From positions 124,001 through 188,000 of the forward strand of contig NZ_FMAF01000007.1 of assembly GCF_900094565.1 (NCBI RefSeq): a stretch of DNA of 64,000 nucleotides. The letters are read 5' to 3'. This DNA comes from Martinezella lusitana. GTDB taxonomy: Bacteria > Pseudomonadota > Alphaproteobacteria > Rhizobiales > Rhizobiaceae. Both the position numbers and the translations under genes were made by a program. Under the pieces are notes generated by a model that worked only from the letters and a program-made list of their open reading frames with translations, had not been told where the DNA came from and did no database searches. How positions within the stretch are numbered: the stretch's first letter is position 1; each line of letters starts with the position of its first letter. Shown piece after piece: positions 18,445 through 26,845 of the stretch.

Positions 18445-19242
18445 TCAGTCTTCGGGGTGAGCGGCTGAAGCAAAGCCACCGCCCTGAAAGATGACGGCCG
18501 GATCGTTCGGATCTTCCTCGGGTGTCCTCGCGAGAATTTCGGCCCGCCAATGGGCGGCGTTATCCTGCGGTTTCCAGCCGAGGAAGGCGGCATTGCCGTT
18601 ATCCCACCATTGTTCGTCATTGTCGGAGACGCCGTAGACGATCGTATGTCCGAGCCTGGGGGCTTCGAAGGCGCGTCCGCAGAGGGAGAGAAAATCCCGG
18701 ACGCTGAACCAGGTTGCCAGCATGCGGGTGTTGCGCGGCTCGGGAAAGCACGAGCCGATGCGCACGGACAGCGTTTCCTGGCCGAACTTGTCGAAATAGA
18801 GGCTCGCCACCGCCTCGCCGAACACCTTGGAAACGCCGTACAATGAATCGGGTCGTGTCGGCACCGTGTTGTCGATGCGCTCGTCGCGGCGATAAAAGCC
18901 GATCGTGTGGTTCGAACTGGCAAAGACGATGCGCGGTCTGCCGGCAGCACGGGCAGCCTCGTAGAGATTGTAGAGGCCGACGATGTTTCCCTGCAGGATC
19001 ATGTCGAAGGGCTTTTCAAGCGAAATCCCACCGAGATGAATGATGCCGTCGACACCCCTGAGCAATTCCTCGACCCCGCTGCGGTCGGCAAGATCGCAGG
19101 CAACGAAGCGCTCGCTCGGGCGAAGGTCGTTTATGGGCTTGAGATCGGACAGCACGACAGTCTCGGCAATCTGCGACAGAAGCGGCCTGAGCGCCTGGCC
19201 GACGCCACCGGCAGCGCCAGTCAGCAGCAGAGTTTTCAGCAT
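18445..19242 (-). CDS. udh: Uronate dehydrogenase (NAD-dependent)
   Basis: A 265-residue short-chain/extended Rossmann enzyme. The dinucleotide motif TGAAGGVG is at 8-15 and the catalytic Tyr135-x3-Lys139 is in LYGVSK. Segments HLGGISLEKPFD, QGNIVGLYNLYEAAR, FASSNHTIGFY and YFDKFGQET match the Agrobacterium uronate dehydrogenase closely as I remember it, including length. That enzyme oxidises D-galacturonate or D-glucuronate to the aldarolactone. It is single here; downstream lactone and aldarate genes are not in the window. Confidence 0.85.
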   Translation of the reverse strand: MLKTLLLTGAAGGVGQALRPLLSQIAETVVLSDLKPINDLRPSERFVACDLADRSGVEELLRGVDGIIHLGGISLEKPFDMILQGNIVGLYNLYEAARAAGRPRIVFASSNHTIGFYRRDERIDNTVPTRPDSLYGVSKVFGEAVASLYFDKFGQETLSVRIGSCFPEPRNTRMLATWFSVRDFLSLCGRAFEAPRLGHTIVYGVSDNDEQWWDNGNAAFLGWKPQDNAAHWRAEILARTPEEDPNDPAVIFQGGGFASAAHPED

Positions 19243-19412
19243 GATTATCTCCCGGATCGGTCTAGTCGGTGGGGACGTTATAAGATGGTCTTTCGGCAGT
19301 CACCATATATCTGCGGAGCGCCTATTTAAAAGCGAGGAAGTCCGGAATCTGGTGTTATATCAGGCCGTTCGGCGGGAATGTCTGATCAAGCAAGCCGCGA
19401 CGCCGGCGATCT

Positions 19413-20252
19413 CTAGGCAGTGCGCGTATGCGCCTGGGCTTCACCGTCCAATGTTTCCAAACTGATCACGGCCTTGATGGGCAGATGATCGGACGCGACG
19501 CGCGCCAATGGCGAGTCGTGGACTTCGACCGCTGAGATCATGCCGCGCCGGTTGGCCATGATGCGATCCAATGCCAGAAGCGGCAGCGCCGCGGGGAAGC
19601 TCGGCACGGCCGGAGGCAATGGCCCAAAGGCGGCCTGGAAGGTACTGAGCGACGAACGGTCGCCGAGCCGCCATTCATTGAGGTCGCCAAGCAGGATTGT
19701 CGGGATTGAGCCGCCGTCATTCATCAGCTCGACGATCAGGCGCGTTTGCTGGGCACGCGAGCGATGCAACAGGCCGAGATGGGCGGCGATGATCCTGATG
19801 CTTCCGCCACGCGCCAGTTCTATCTCGGCAATCAAGGCGCCGCGCGGCTCCAGCCCGGGCAACTTTATCTGATGCACGTCACGCACCGTGCCCTGCTTGA
19901 ACAGCACGACATTGCCGTGCCAGCCATGCGCCTTGGTGACGCCGGCGATCGGCACGGGAATGAGCCCGGTCTCGCGTTCGAGCCTGCGCAGATCGAGCAG
20001 GCCCGTGCGTTCGCCAAAACGCGTATCGGCCTCCTGCAGGCCGATGACGTCGGCATCGATTTCATGGATGACCCGGCTGGTCCTCTCCGGATCGAAGCGC
20101 CGGTCGGCGCCGACGCATTTGTGGACATTGTAGGAGGCGATCAGGGTGCCTTCTGGACGGGCAGGTTTGCCGGCTTGCTTGGGGCTCGATTTGCTTCTGC
20201 TCTTCAGGCTTTCCAGGATGCTCGCACGAAGACTTTCTTTCTTTTTCCGCAT
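19413..20252 (-). CDS. Endonuclease/exonuclease/phosphatase-family protein
   Basis: 279 residues. After a basic Lys/Arg/Ser-rich N-terminus (about 35 residues) comes the EEP fold. IASYNVHKC supplies the first Asn, IGLQEAD the catalytic Glu, LLGDLNEW the Asp-x-Asn motif, and ASDHLPI the terminal Asp-His pair. Metal-dependent phosphodiester hydrolysis is expected. No signal peptide is evident. It lies 124 bp downstream of the phospholipase D-like gene on the same strand. DNA, lipid head group or other substrate is unresolved. Confidence 0.8.
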   Translation of the reverse strand: MRKKKESLRASILESLKSRSKSSPKQAGKPARPEGTLIASYNVHKCVGADRRFDPERTSRVIHEIDADVIGLQEADTRFGERTGLLDLRRLERETGLIPVPIAGVTKAHGWHGNVVLFKQGTVRDVHQIKLPGLEPRGALIAEIELARGGSIRIIAAHLGLLHRSRAQQTRLIVELMNDGGSIPTILLGDLNEWRLGDRSSLSTFQAAFGPLPPAVPSFPAALPLLALDRIMANRRGMISAVEVHDSPLARVASDHLPIKAVISLETLDGEAQAHTRTA

Positions 20253-20376
20253 ATGTCCGTCGACCGTTCCCTTGACCAGACCACGCCGGGCGTATCGGTA
20301 TGAGTATAGGAAGCGAAGACCGGCCTTGTCATGTAAAAAGGCTGCGATGAACGCAGATTGGCCGAAGGAGCCTTTA

Positions 20377-21840
20377 TTAGAGATAGGGCGAGCCGAGCCA
20401 GAGGATCTTCTCGATCAGCCTGACGACAAAAGGCCGAGCCCGGAGCTTTTCGAGGTCCACCGGTTGCGCCGTTTCGAGTATCGCGCCGATATGCGCGTCG
20501 ATCGTGCCGGCAAAACCGCGGTCGATGACCTCCAGATCCACTTCGAAGTTCAGCCGCAACGAACGGGGATCGAGATTGGAGGAGCCGACATAGGCCCATG
20601 TGCCGTCGATCGCCAAAAGCTTGGAATGGTTGAACGGACCTTCGGCACGCCATATACGGCAGTAGCTCTTCAGCATCTGGTCGAACTGCGCCGTCATGGC
20701 GCGGTCCACGAGCACGAGATTGTTGGCTGTCGGCACGATGATATCGACTTCGACACCACGCCGTGCTGCCGTCACCAACGCGCTGATGAGCTCCCGATCC
20801 GGCAGAAAATAGGGCGACATGATGCGGATCGACTTGCGTGCGACCGAAAGCGCGCCGATGAGCATCTTGTGGTTGGTTTCGATGCTGCGATCGGGGCCGG
20901 ACGTGACAACCCGCATGAAGACCGGCGCTCCCGGCTCGTTGGATGGCGCTGCAATCCGCCACTCGTTTCCACTCAAGACTTCGCCCGTCGTGAAGCGCCA
21001 GTCCTCGGCCGCCGTGTTGAAGAGATCGGCGACTGCAGGCCCCGTCACGCAGAAATGCATGTCGCGGGCGCAATGGTCGGTGGCGAATTCGCGCGTGAAG
21101 CCCTGCCGGATGTTCATGCCGCCGGTAAAGGCGATCCGTCCGTCGATGCTCAGGATCTTGCGGTGGGTGCGCAGATTGGCATAGGGCAATCTGAGCCCGA
21201 TGATGACGTTGCCGTTGAAGACGTCGACGTCGACGCCTCCTTGGCTGAGATAGCCCATGATACTCGGCACGGAATAGCGGGCGCCGACGGCGTCGATCAG
21301 CACGCGAACGCTGACGCCGCGTTTGACCGCTTCAATCAGCGCGTCGGCCATGCGCAGGCCGATGGGGTCGCGGTCGAATATATAGGTTTCCATGAGAATG
21401 CTGCGTTCCGCGCCGTCTATGGCGGCCTTCATCGCCGCATAGGCCGCATCGCCGCTCGTCAGCATTTCGATCGTATTGCCGGTGCTCATCGTGTAGCGGG
21501 CGACACGGTCGCCGAGCGTCTTCATCGAGGCAAAGCGTTCGCCGAAATTACGCCGCACCTGGTCATCGTCTGCGTCGAAACTGGCAAGGTCGCCGCTCGC
21601 ATCCTTGCGAAAGAGGGCGTCGCGCTGCGAACTCAGCGAAGCGCGACGGATGCGGTTGATGCCGGCGAACATGTAGAGCAATGCGCCGATGATCGGCGAC
21701 AGGATGACGACGCCGACCCAGCCGATTGCCGCTCGCACATCCTCTTTCGTCATGGCCGCATGAATTGCGGCAGCCGCACCCATGGCAATGGACAGGACGG
21801 CAAGAATTTGGCCCCAATGGGCAACCAGAAGGTCAAACAT
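20377..21840 (-). CDS. Phospholipase D-domain cardiolipin synthase-like protein
   Basis: 487 residues. Two N-terminal hydrophobic helices (about residues 4-28 and 36-60, the PLDc_N type) anchor it in the membrane. Two HxKx4D motifs follow: His226 in HRKILSIDG and His405 in HSKLLAIDG, each followed by a G(S/G)xN element. This is the layout of bacterial cardiolipin synthases of the ClsA type, which join two phosphatidylglycerols. The downstream EEP gene may form an operon with it. A plain phospholipase D role is possible. Confidence 0.85.
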   Translation of the reverse strand: MFDLLVAHWGQILAVLSIAMGAAAAIHAAMTKEDVRAAIGWVGVVILSPIIGALLYMFAGINRIRRASLSSQRDALFRKDASGDLASFDADDDQVRRNFGERFASMKTLGDRVARYTMSTGNTIEMLTSGDAAYAAMKAAIDGAERSILMETYIFDRDPIGLRMADALIEAVKRGVSVRVLIDAVGARYSVPSIMGYLSQGGVDVDVFNGNVIIGLRLPYANLRTHRKILSIDGRIAFTGGMNIRQGFTREFATDHCARDMHFCVTGPAVADLFNTAAEDWRFTTGEVLSGNEWRIAAPSNEPGAPVFMRVVTSGPDRSIETNHKMLIGALSVARKSIRIMSPYFLPDRELISALVTAARRGVEVDIIVPTANNLVLVDRAMTAQFDQMLKSYCRIWRAEGPFNHSKLLAIDGTWAYVGSSNLDPRSLRLNFEVDLEVIDRGFAGTIDAHIGAILETAQPVDLEKLRARPFVVRLIEKILWLGSPYL

Positions 21841-22189
21841 GGCGCAAGTATATCTTTACCCGCGAAAGCTGCAATCTCGGCCGTCCTGCCAAACGGCTAT
21901 GCCCGGCCGATAGCAGTGCGAAAACCCGTCGTATTAGATATTTTTAATTGAACAGCATTCTTGCTGCCTTCATATTGATGGTGCTTCGGCTGCTTCGCTA
22001 CCGTCCCCCACGGTACCCATGTTTCTTGTGCGAGGCGCCACTGCGGTTCGAGTGCCGAGATTCGCGGAAACGTGCCATGGCGTTGTCACGGCCATGGTGT
22101 CTTGGCTGCTCGGGGGAGGCAAGAAGCCCGCATTTCAGAACGGGCATTGGTCATCAACCATGTTCAATGATGCGAACGGAGGACAGCGG
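21841..22189. other. 349-bp divergent intergenic region
   Basis: This separates the phospholipase D gene (minus) from the DUF2934 gene (plus) and must carry both promoters. There is an AT-rich stretch at 21932-21948. Short open frames cross it without ribosome sites. I see no clear repeat, RNA gene or operator. Confidence 0.4.
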
Positions 22190-22462
22190 ATGTTGGAATC
22201 TCGGGACGAATGGATCAAGAAACGCGCATACGCGATCTGGGAGGAGGAGGGCTATCCTTCCGGTCGCGATACCATGCATTGGGAACAGGCGAGCAACGAG
22301 CGCATCGCGCTCGAAAAAAGCGACGGCAAGGATGTCAAGATCAGCGCCAAATCCAAGGCGAAGCGCAAGCCGACGGTTGCCGTGGTTGCTGTTGCAAGTG
22401 AACCTGCGCCCAAGCCTGCCGCGAAATTGACATCGAAGAAGGCGGCGGTAGCCAAGGTATAG
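22190..22462 (+). CDS. DUF2934-domain small protein
   Basis: 90 residues. The N-terminal RDEWIKKRAYAIWEEEGYPS then GRDTMHWEQASNE is the DUF2934 signature. A Lys/Ala/Pro-rich tail follows (SAKSKAKRKP, KPAAKLTSKKAAVAKV), resembling histone-H1-like low-complexity tails. GGAGGA six bases upstream fixes ATG 22190 over longer frames. The family is common in rhizobia and has no established function; the basic tail suggests nucleic-acid contact, which is inference. Confidence 0.8.
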   Translation: MLESRDEWIKKRAYAIWEEEGYPSGRDTMHWEQASNERIALEKSDGKDVKISAKSKAKRKPTVAVVAVASEPAPKPAAKLTSKKAAVAKV

Positions 22463-22503
22463 AGCAGGCGTGCTCTTCTCAAGAATGTGGCGGGGACAAA
22501 AGC

Positions 22504-22537
22504 GGCTCGATGCTCAGCATCGGGCCGTTTGCTTCTT
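22504..22537 (+). terminator. Rho-independent terminator-like hairpin after the DUF2934 gene
   Basis: GGCTCGATGC (22504-22513) pairs with GCATCGGGCC (22517-22526), with one G-T wobble and a TCA loop. It is followed by the T-rich GTTTGCTTCTT. It lies 41 bp after the stop. Confidence 0.7.
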
Positions 22538-22739
22538 AACGCTGCGGCGGCAGAAATATCTGCAGCAATTTCGGCAGTTTGCGTGCCGGCGCGAAACAGA
22601 TGTCACACATCGGTGCTAACGAGCGAGGAGGGAGCCTCGCGATGTGCAATAGCTATATCCTTTATCTGAAAGTCGTCGTTTCGACGATCGTCGTGGCGCG
22701 CTGTCCTTTATCCTCAGCGGATCGTGCCGAGGTGATGCG

Positions 22740-22913
22740 ATGACATCGCTGCTCGTTCTCGCCAGCCTCTATCTTTTGGCGGCACTCGTGCTGATCCTGA
22801 TCATCGACCGCTCTGTCGGTGTCTTCTTCCCTGCCTCGGCCAAGCACCGCGCCGAGCCGCAGCATGGCCGTCGGGTACGGTTATCGCCGACGAGCCACGA
22901 TTCCTCGGGTTAG
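22740..22913 (+). CDS. 57-residue single-pass membrane protein, unknown
   Basis: A short ORF starting MTSLLVLASLYLLAALVLIL. The hydrophobic helix spans residues 4-22. A basic/polar tail follows, with DRSVGVFFPASAKHRAEP and a Ser/Thr-rich end. GAGGTGA lies five bases before the ATG. It is on the same strand as the next stress-type gene, whose promoter-like box starts six bases after this stop. I do not recognise the family. Confidence 0.45.
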   Translation: MTSLLVLASLYLLAALVLILIIDRSVGVFFPASAKHRAEPQHGRRVRLSPTSHDSSG

Positions 22914-22918
22914 ACAAC

Positions 22919-22943
22919 GGAACCTTTTCCGTGATGATGGGTT
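22919..22943 (+). promoter_or_regulatory. EcfG-type (general stress sigma) promoter-like box
   Basis: GGAAC at 22919-22923 and GGTT at 22940-22943 are separated by 16 bases. The alphaproteobacterial EcfG/RpoE consensus is GGAAC-N16/17-CGTT, so there is one mismatch. The box is 30 bp before the ATG of the small Lys/Gly-rich stress protein at 22974, a suitable distance. Confidence 0.5.
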
Positions 22944-22973
22944 GGTTTTTCATCCGCAACGAGGAGAAGAACC

Positions 22974-23288
22974 ATGCCACGAGGAGACAAATCCGCCTAC
23001 ACCGACAAGCAGAAGCGCAAGGCCGAGCATATCGAGGAAGGCTATGAAGATCGCGGCGTTTCCGCGGATGAGGCCGAGCGCCGCGCGTGGGCGACCGTGA
23101 ACAAGGAAAGCGGTGGCGGCAAGAAATCCGGCTCGGGCCGGGGGCATCCTGAAAATCATGAATCGTCGGAAAAGGGCGGCAAGCTCGGCGGACGTGCGGC
23201 CGCGAAACGTCCGGCTGCGGAGCGTTCAGCATCCGCAAAGAAGGCGGCCGCAACCCGCAAACGCAACGAACAGCGCGCTCATTCTTAA
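22974..23288 (+). CDS. Small hydrophilic protein of the 'plasmid stabilization'/KGG type
   Basis: 104 residues, very polar. The N-terminal half (MPRGDKSAYTDKQKRKAEHI, then GYEDRGVSADEAERRAWATV) matches a widespread family usually labelled plasmid stabilization protein. The middle has KSGSGRG and GGKLGGRAAAKR, and the tail is Ala/Lys/Arg-rich. GAGGAGAAG just upstream fixes the start. No partner toxin is adjacent, so the plasmid label is probably only historical. The EcfG-like box upstream suggests stress control. Confidence 0.75.
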   Translation: MPRGDKSAYTDKQKRKAEHIEEGYEDRGVSADEAERRAWATVNKESGGGKKSGSGRGHPENHESSEKGGKLGGRAAAKRPAAERSASAKKAAATRKRNEQRAHS

Positions 23289-23527
23289 AGAACCGGCATG
23301 CGGGGTTCGCTTTTCCATAGAGGCGCCCTTGAAGCCCTGCTGTCAAGGTCGTTGATAGGCGGTGCAAATGCCGCAGGGGCCGCCCTTCCGTTCCGTTGCG
23401 CCGATGCTAAATTCGGCATGGAGAGAGTCGAAGCTGGACCGGCCGGTCGGCCGGGAAGGCAGATCAGCCAAAGGGCCAGACTCCTGCACGAGCCGGTGTA
23501 TCGATGGTCCCATGGGAGGGAAACCGC

Positions 23528-24265
23528 ATGCCTTATGAGCTTTACTACTGGGACGGCATCCAGGGCCGCGGCGAATTCGTGCGGCTGGCGCTGGAAGAGG
23601 CTGGCGCCGATTATGTCGATATTTGCCGCGGTCCGGCAAGCAAGGGGCAGGGTACACGCGCCATGTTGGCTATTATGGGCAGCAAGTCCGAGCCTGGCAT
23701 CCCGTTCGCGCCGCCGTTTTTGAAGGATGGCGATCTGATCATTTCCCATGTGGCGAACATCCTGATGTATCTCGGGCCGACACTTGGTCTTGCCCCCAGG
23801 GATGAAGCGCAGCGTCATGAGCTGAACTCTCTGCAACTGACGATCACCGATCTCGTCGCGGAAGTGCACGACACACATCACCCAATCGCCACCTCGAAAT
23901 ATTATGAGGAGCAGAAGGAAGAGGCCAAGGCTCGCTCGGCTGAGTTCATCGACAATCGCATCCCAAAATACCTTGGCTATTTCGAGCGCGTCCTGCAGCA
24001 GAACCCGCATGGGCCGGCGCATGTTTTCGGCAACGGGCTTACCTATGTCGATCTGTCGCTATTTCAGGTCTATGAGGGATTGCGTTACGCATTTCCGCGC
24101 GCCACCGCGCATCTGGCGGACCGCTATCCCCATCTTGCAGCTCTGCACGCCGCTGTCATGAAACGGCCGAATATTGCTCGCTATCTTCAATCCGACCGTC
24201 GTATTCCCTTCAACGAGGATGGCATCTTCCGGCACTATCCGGAGCTGGACAGGAGCGAGGCGTGA
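23528..24265 (+). CDS. Glutathione S-transferase-like protein
   Basis: 245 residues. The N-terminal thioredoxin-like half has YELYYWDGIQGRGEFVRLALEEAGADY, with the Tyr and Arg positions of sigma/alpha-like GSTs, and cis-Pro in PPFLKDGDLIISHVANILMYL. The C-terminal half is helical with LTYVDLSLFQ. GGAGGG before ATG 23528 is a better ribosome site than that of the in-frame codon at 23504. Expected to conjugate or reduce electrophiles with glutathione. It overlaps the next methyltransferase-like gene by four bases, so the two are co-expressed. Confidence 0.85.
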   Translation: MPYELYYWDGIQGRGEFVRLALEEAGADYVDICRGPASKGQGTRAMLAIMGSKSEPGIPFAPPFLKDGDLIISHVANILMYLGPTLGLAPRDEAQRHELNSLQLTITDLVAEVHDTHHPIATSKYYEEQKEEAKARSAEFIDNRIPKYLGYFERVLQQNPHGPAHVFGNGLTYVDLSLFQVYEGLRYAFPRATAHLADRYPHLAALHAAVMKRPNIARYLQSDRRIPFNEDGIFRHYPELDRSEA

Positions 24266-24840
24266 GCGAAGGAAGACTGCTGACGTTATTCTTTCCAGTC
24301 TGCTGGGGCATATGGGCATTGATCTGGTTTGTGGCATCGTTCGGTGTCAAGAAGGCGACGCGCCACGAGGATCCATGGTCGCGACTGTCGAATACCGCCC
24401 CGATCTGGATCTGCGCCTTTCTGCTGGTGGTGCCTTCATCCTGGCTCGGTCCCCTGTCGCTCCGGCTCGTCCCGCGAAATCTGACCTATTACGGCATCGG
24501 CGCGGTGCTAACCGTCATCGGGCTCGGCTTCGCCGTCTGGGCGCGCTATCACATCGGCCGTAACTGGAGCGGGGTGATCACGGTCAAGGAGGATCACGCG
24601 CTGATCCGCACCGGCCCCTACGCCATCGTCCGCCATCCGATCTATTCCGGCCTGATACTGGCCATCCTCGGCGCAGTGCTGGCTCGAGGCGATATTGCTG
24701 CGTTGCTCGCATTCGCCTTCATGCTCTATGCCGTTCTGCGCCGTGTCGGCATCGAGGAACGCTGGATGAGCGAGACCTTCGGTCGCGACTATGCCGACTA
24801 CAAGGCCAGCACGCCGGCACTGATCCCCTTTGTCGTGTGA
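24262..24840 (+). CDS. ICMT/PEMT-like membrane methyltransferase
   Basis: 192 residues starting at a GTG that overlaps the GST stop (GTGA). Several hydrophobic helices are followed by the isoprenylcysteine carboxyl methyltransferase-family signature: VKEDHALIRTGPYAIVRHPIYSGL, then EERWMSETFGRDYADYKAST. Family members methylate lipids or cysteine carboxylates using S-adenosylmethionine; bacterial substrates are mostly unknown. It is convergent with the LigD-type gene, 2 bp away. Confidence 0.75.
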   Translation: MSEGRLLTLFFPVCWGIWALIWFVASFGVKKATRHEDPWSRLSNTAPIWICAFLLVVPSSWLGPLSLRLVPRNLTYYGIGAVLTVIGLGFAVWARYHIGRNWSGVITVKEDHALIRTGPYAIVRHPIYSGLILAILGAVLARGDIAALLAFAFMLYAVLRRVGIEERWMSETFGRDYADYKASTPALIPFVV

Positions 24841-24842
24841 TA

Positions 24843-25744
24843 TTAGGTCTTCAGCGGTGAAGCGGCATCGAAGAAGTCGGCCCAAGGATCGCCGCTGGCC
24901 TTGCTCAGTCGCGAGGTCGCGTTCCTTACCGTAAAGGAGGCGGGTCCGATCTTATTGGTCAACTCTTCCCAGGCTAACGGCATCGAAATCGGTGCACCCC
25001 GCCTTGCGCGCGTCGAATAAGGTGCGACCGCGGTGTTGCCGCGGCCGTTGCGCAGGTAATCGATGAAGATGTGGCCGGTCCGCTTTGCCTTGCTGGCGAC
25101 CGACAATATGCGTCAGGACTATCGGCGCTCATAGAATGCGCAATCGCCTCGGCTATATCCTTGACCTGCGGCCAGTCCGCCTTGGGCTTGAGGGAGGCAA
25201 CCACATGCAGACCCTTGCCGCCCGAGGTCTTGATGAAGGAGGTAAGCCCCAGGGCAGAAAAACGCTCCCGTATTTCCTTCGCAGCCGTGATGACCTTGGC
25301 CCAAGCGACATCCTCGCCGGGATCGAGATCCATGATGATCATGTCGGGTTTTTCCCAATGATCGGTGGTGGTGCCCCAGGGGTGTATTTCCAGCGCCGCG
25401 GATTGGACGAGTGCCGCAAGGCCGTCGAAATCCGCGATCTTCAGGAGCTTGGCGCCGTCCTTGTCCTCGGGATCGGCGATTTCTTCGATATGCGGATTGA
25501 TGCCTTTCCAGGCATGTTTCTGGAAGAAGCGCGGCCCGCTTATGCCATCCGGGCAGCGCAGCAGCGCCAGGGGACGATTGACGACGAAAGGCGCCATGCG
25601 CGGCCAGGCCAATGCGTAATAATCGACGAGATCCTGCTTGCTGACACCGTCGTCAGGCCAGTAGATCCGCTCGGGGTGGGTCAATTGAACGGAGGTTTCG
25701 ATCCGGTTCTCAATGGGCGTCTTTGCCATTCGCATGCGCTCCAT
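24843..25744 (-). pseudogene. LigD-type primase-polymerase domain gene, frameshifted
   Basis: Two consecutive minus-strand frames together encode one LigD polymerase (PolDom) protein of about 300 residues. The first (25744 to about 25106) has LTHPERIYWPDDGVSKQDLV, FFQKHAW, the catalytic MDLDPGED and TSGGKGLHV. The second (from about 25106 to 24843) continues with SVASKAKRTGHIFIDYLRNG and RGNTAVAPYSTRARRGAPIS. A one-base loss near 25106 breaks the frame between SPDAY and SVASK. No ligase or nuclease domain is attached, as in stand-alone rhizobial PolDom proteins used in Ku-dependent end joining. The break is either a true mutation or a sequencing error. Confidence 0.8.
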
Positions 25745-25819
25745 CTTCTTTCGGCGCGATCGCCGCGCCGAGCAAAGATTACCATTGCCCGGCGCAAAAA
25801 GTCGATCACCTCTAGCGCC

Positions 25820-26614
25820 TTACGGCATGAGCTGGCCGCCATTGACCTCGATGATCTGGCCGGTGATATAGCCGGACAGTGTCGGTGACGCGAGGAACAG
25901 ATAGGCGCCGACGCAATCCTCCGGAGTGCCGACGAAGCCCATGGGAATGGTCTTGCGCTGCAATTCCATCTGCTCGTCATTGGTATAGCGCTCGTGGAAC
26001 GGCGTTGCGATAACGCCCGGCGCGACCGCATTGACACGGATCTTGTCGTTGACGAATTCCTTGGCGTGACCGTGGGTAATGGTCGAGACGAAGCCCTTGG
26101 AGGCGGCATAAAGGATCGCGCCATTGCCGCCGCCGTTGCGGGCGGCGATCGACGTGGTGTTGATGACGAAGCCGCCTTGCTTCTTGAGGTGAGGGTGGGC
26201 GGCGCGGGTCGCGGCGAGTACCGAGCGGGCGTTCAAGTTCATCACACGCTCATAGTGCTCGTCGGTCATGGCCGAGGTCGGCAGTCGTCCGAGCATACCG
26301 CCTGCATTGTTCACCAACCCATCGAGGCCGCCAAGAGCTTCGGCGGCTTCATTGACGACGCGTTCCGTCTCGCCATCCTGCGAGACATCGCCCTGGATCA
26401 GATGCACCGTACCGCCGCTGGCCTTGATCTCGGCAGCCAGCCGTTCGGCCGGTTCGCGGCTGGCATTGAAGTGAAGGCCGACCTTCATGCCCTGCGCGGC
26501 GAAGGCGAGTGCAAGCGCTGCTCCGATACCAGTCGAGGCGCCGGTGATCAGCACACGCTTGCCGGCAAGATCGGGAATACGAATGGACGCAAGGGACTGC
26601 GCAAGTTCTGTCAT
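25820..26614 (-). CDS. Short-chain dehydrogenase/reductase (SDR)
   Basis: A 264-residue classical SDR. Cofactor motif TGASTGIG, structural NNAGG, catalytic Ser in NTTSIAAR and YAASK are all visible, with PGVIATPFH and the C-terminal GYITGQIIEVNGGQLMP. The HFNASREPA stretch after strand two suggests NADP preference. Substrate unknown; many such enzymes are labelled 3-oxoacyl-ACP reductase without proof. It is divergent from the S9 peptidase gene (231 bp between). Confidence 0.85.
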   Translation of the reverse strand: MTELAQSLASIRIPDLAGKRVLITGASTGIGAALALAFAAQGMKVGLHFNASREPAERLAAEIKASGGTVHLIQGDVSQDGETERVVNEAAEALGGLDGLVNNAGGMLGRLPTSAMTDEHYERVMNLNARSVLAATRAAHPHLKKQGGFVINTTSIAARNGGGNGAILYAASKGFVSTITHGHAKEFVNDKIRVNAVAPGVIATPFHERYTNDEQMELQRKTIPMGFVGTPEDCVGAYLFLASPTLSGYITGQIIEVNGGQLMP

Positions 26615-26845
26615 GACGACTCCTCCTGAACATCAATCAATCATATGACGAAATCGGTCCTGTCTTAGCAGGCACAGGCGCGGCAAGGCAATCGAGGCGT
26701 GACCGACAAAAAGACGCGGCTTCGGGAAGGGCAGGCAGGCAATCCCGTTGAACGAAAACTTCTCCCATTGATTGCTTCGAGCGGTATTGCCGGTTGCAGC
26801 TCCTGAACTACGTTCCCATCGGATCGCTGCGATAGGAGCCTCGCC

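Noticed and set aside
22974-23288. A plasmid-maintenance or toxin-antitoxin system
   Set aside because: No partner gene, partition gene or replication gene is nearby; the family label is not evidence of plasmid function.
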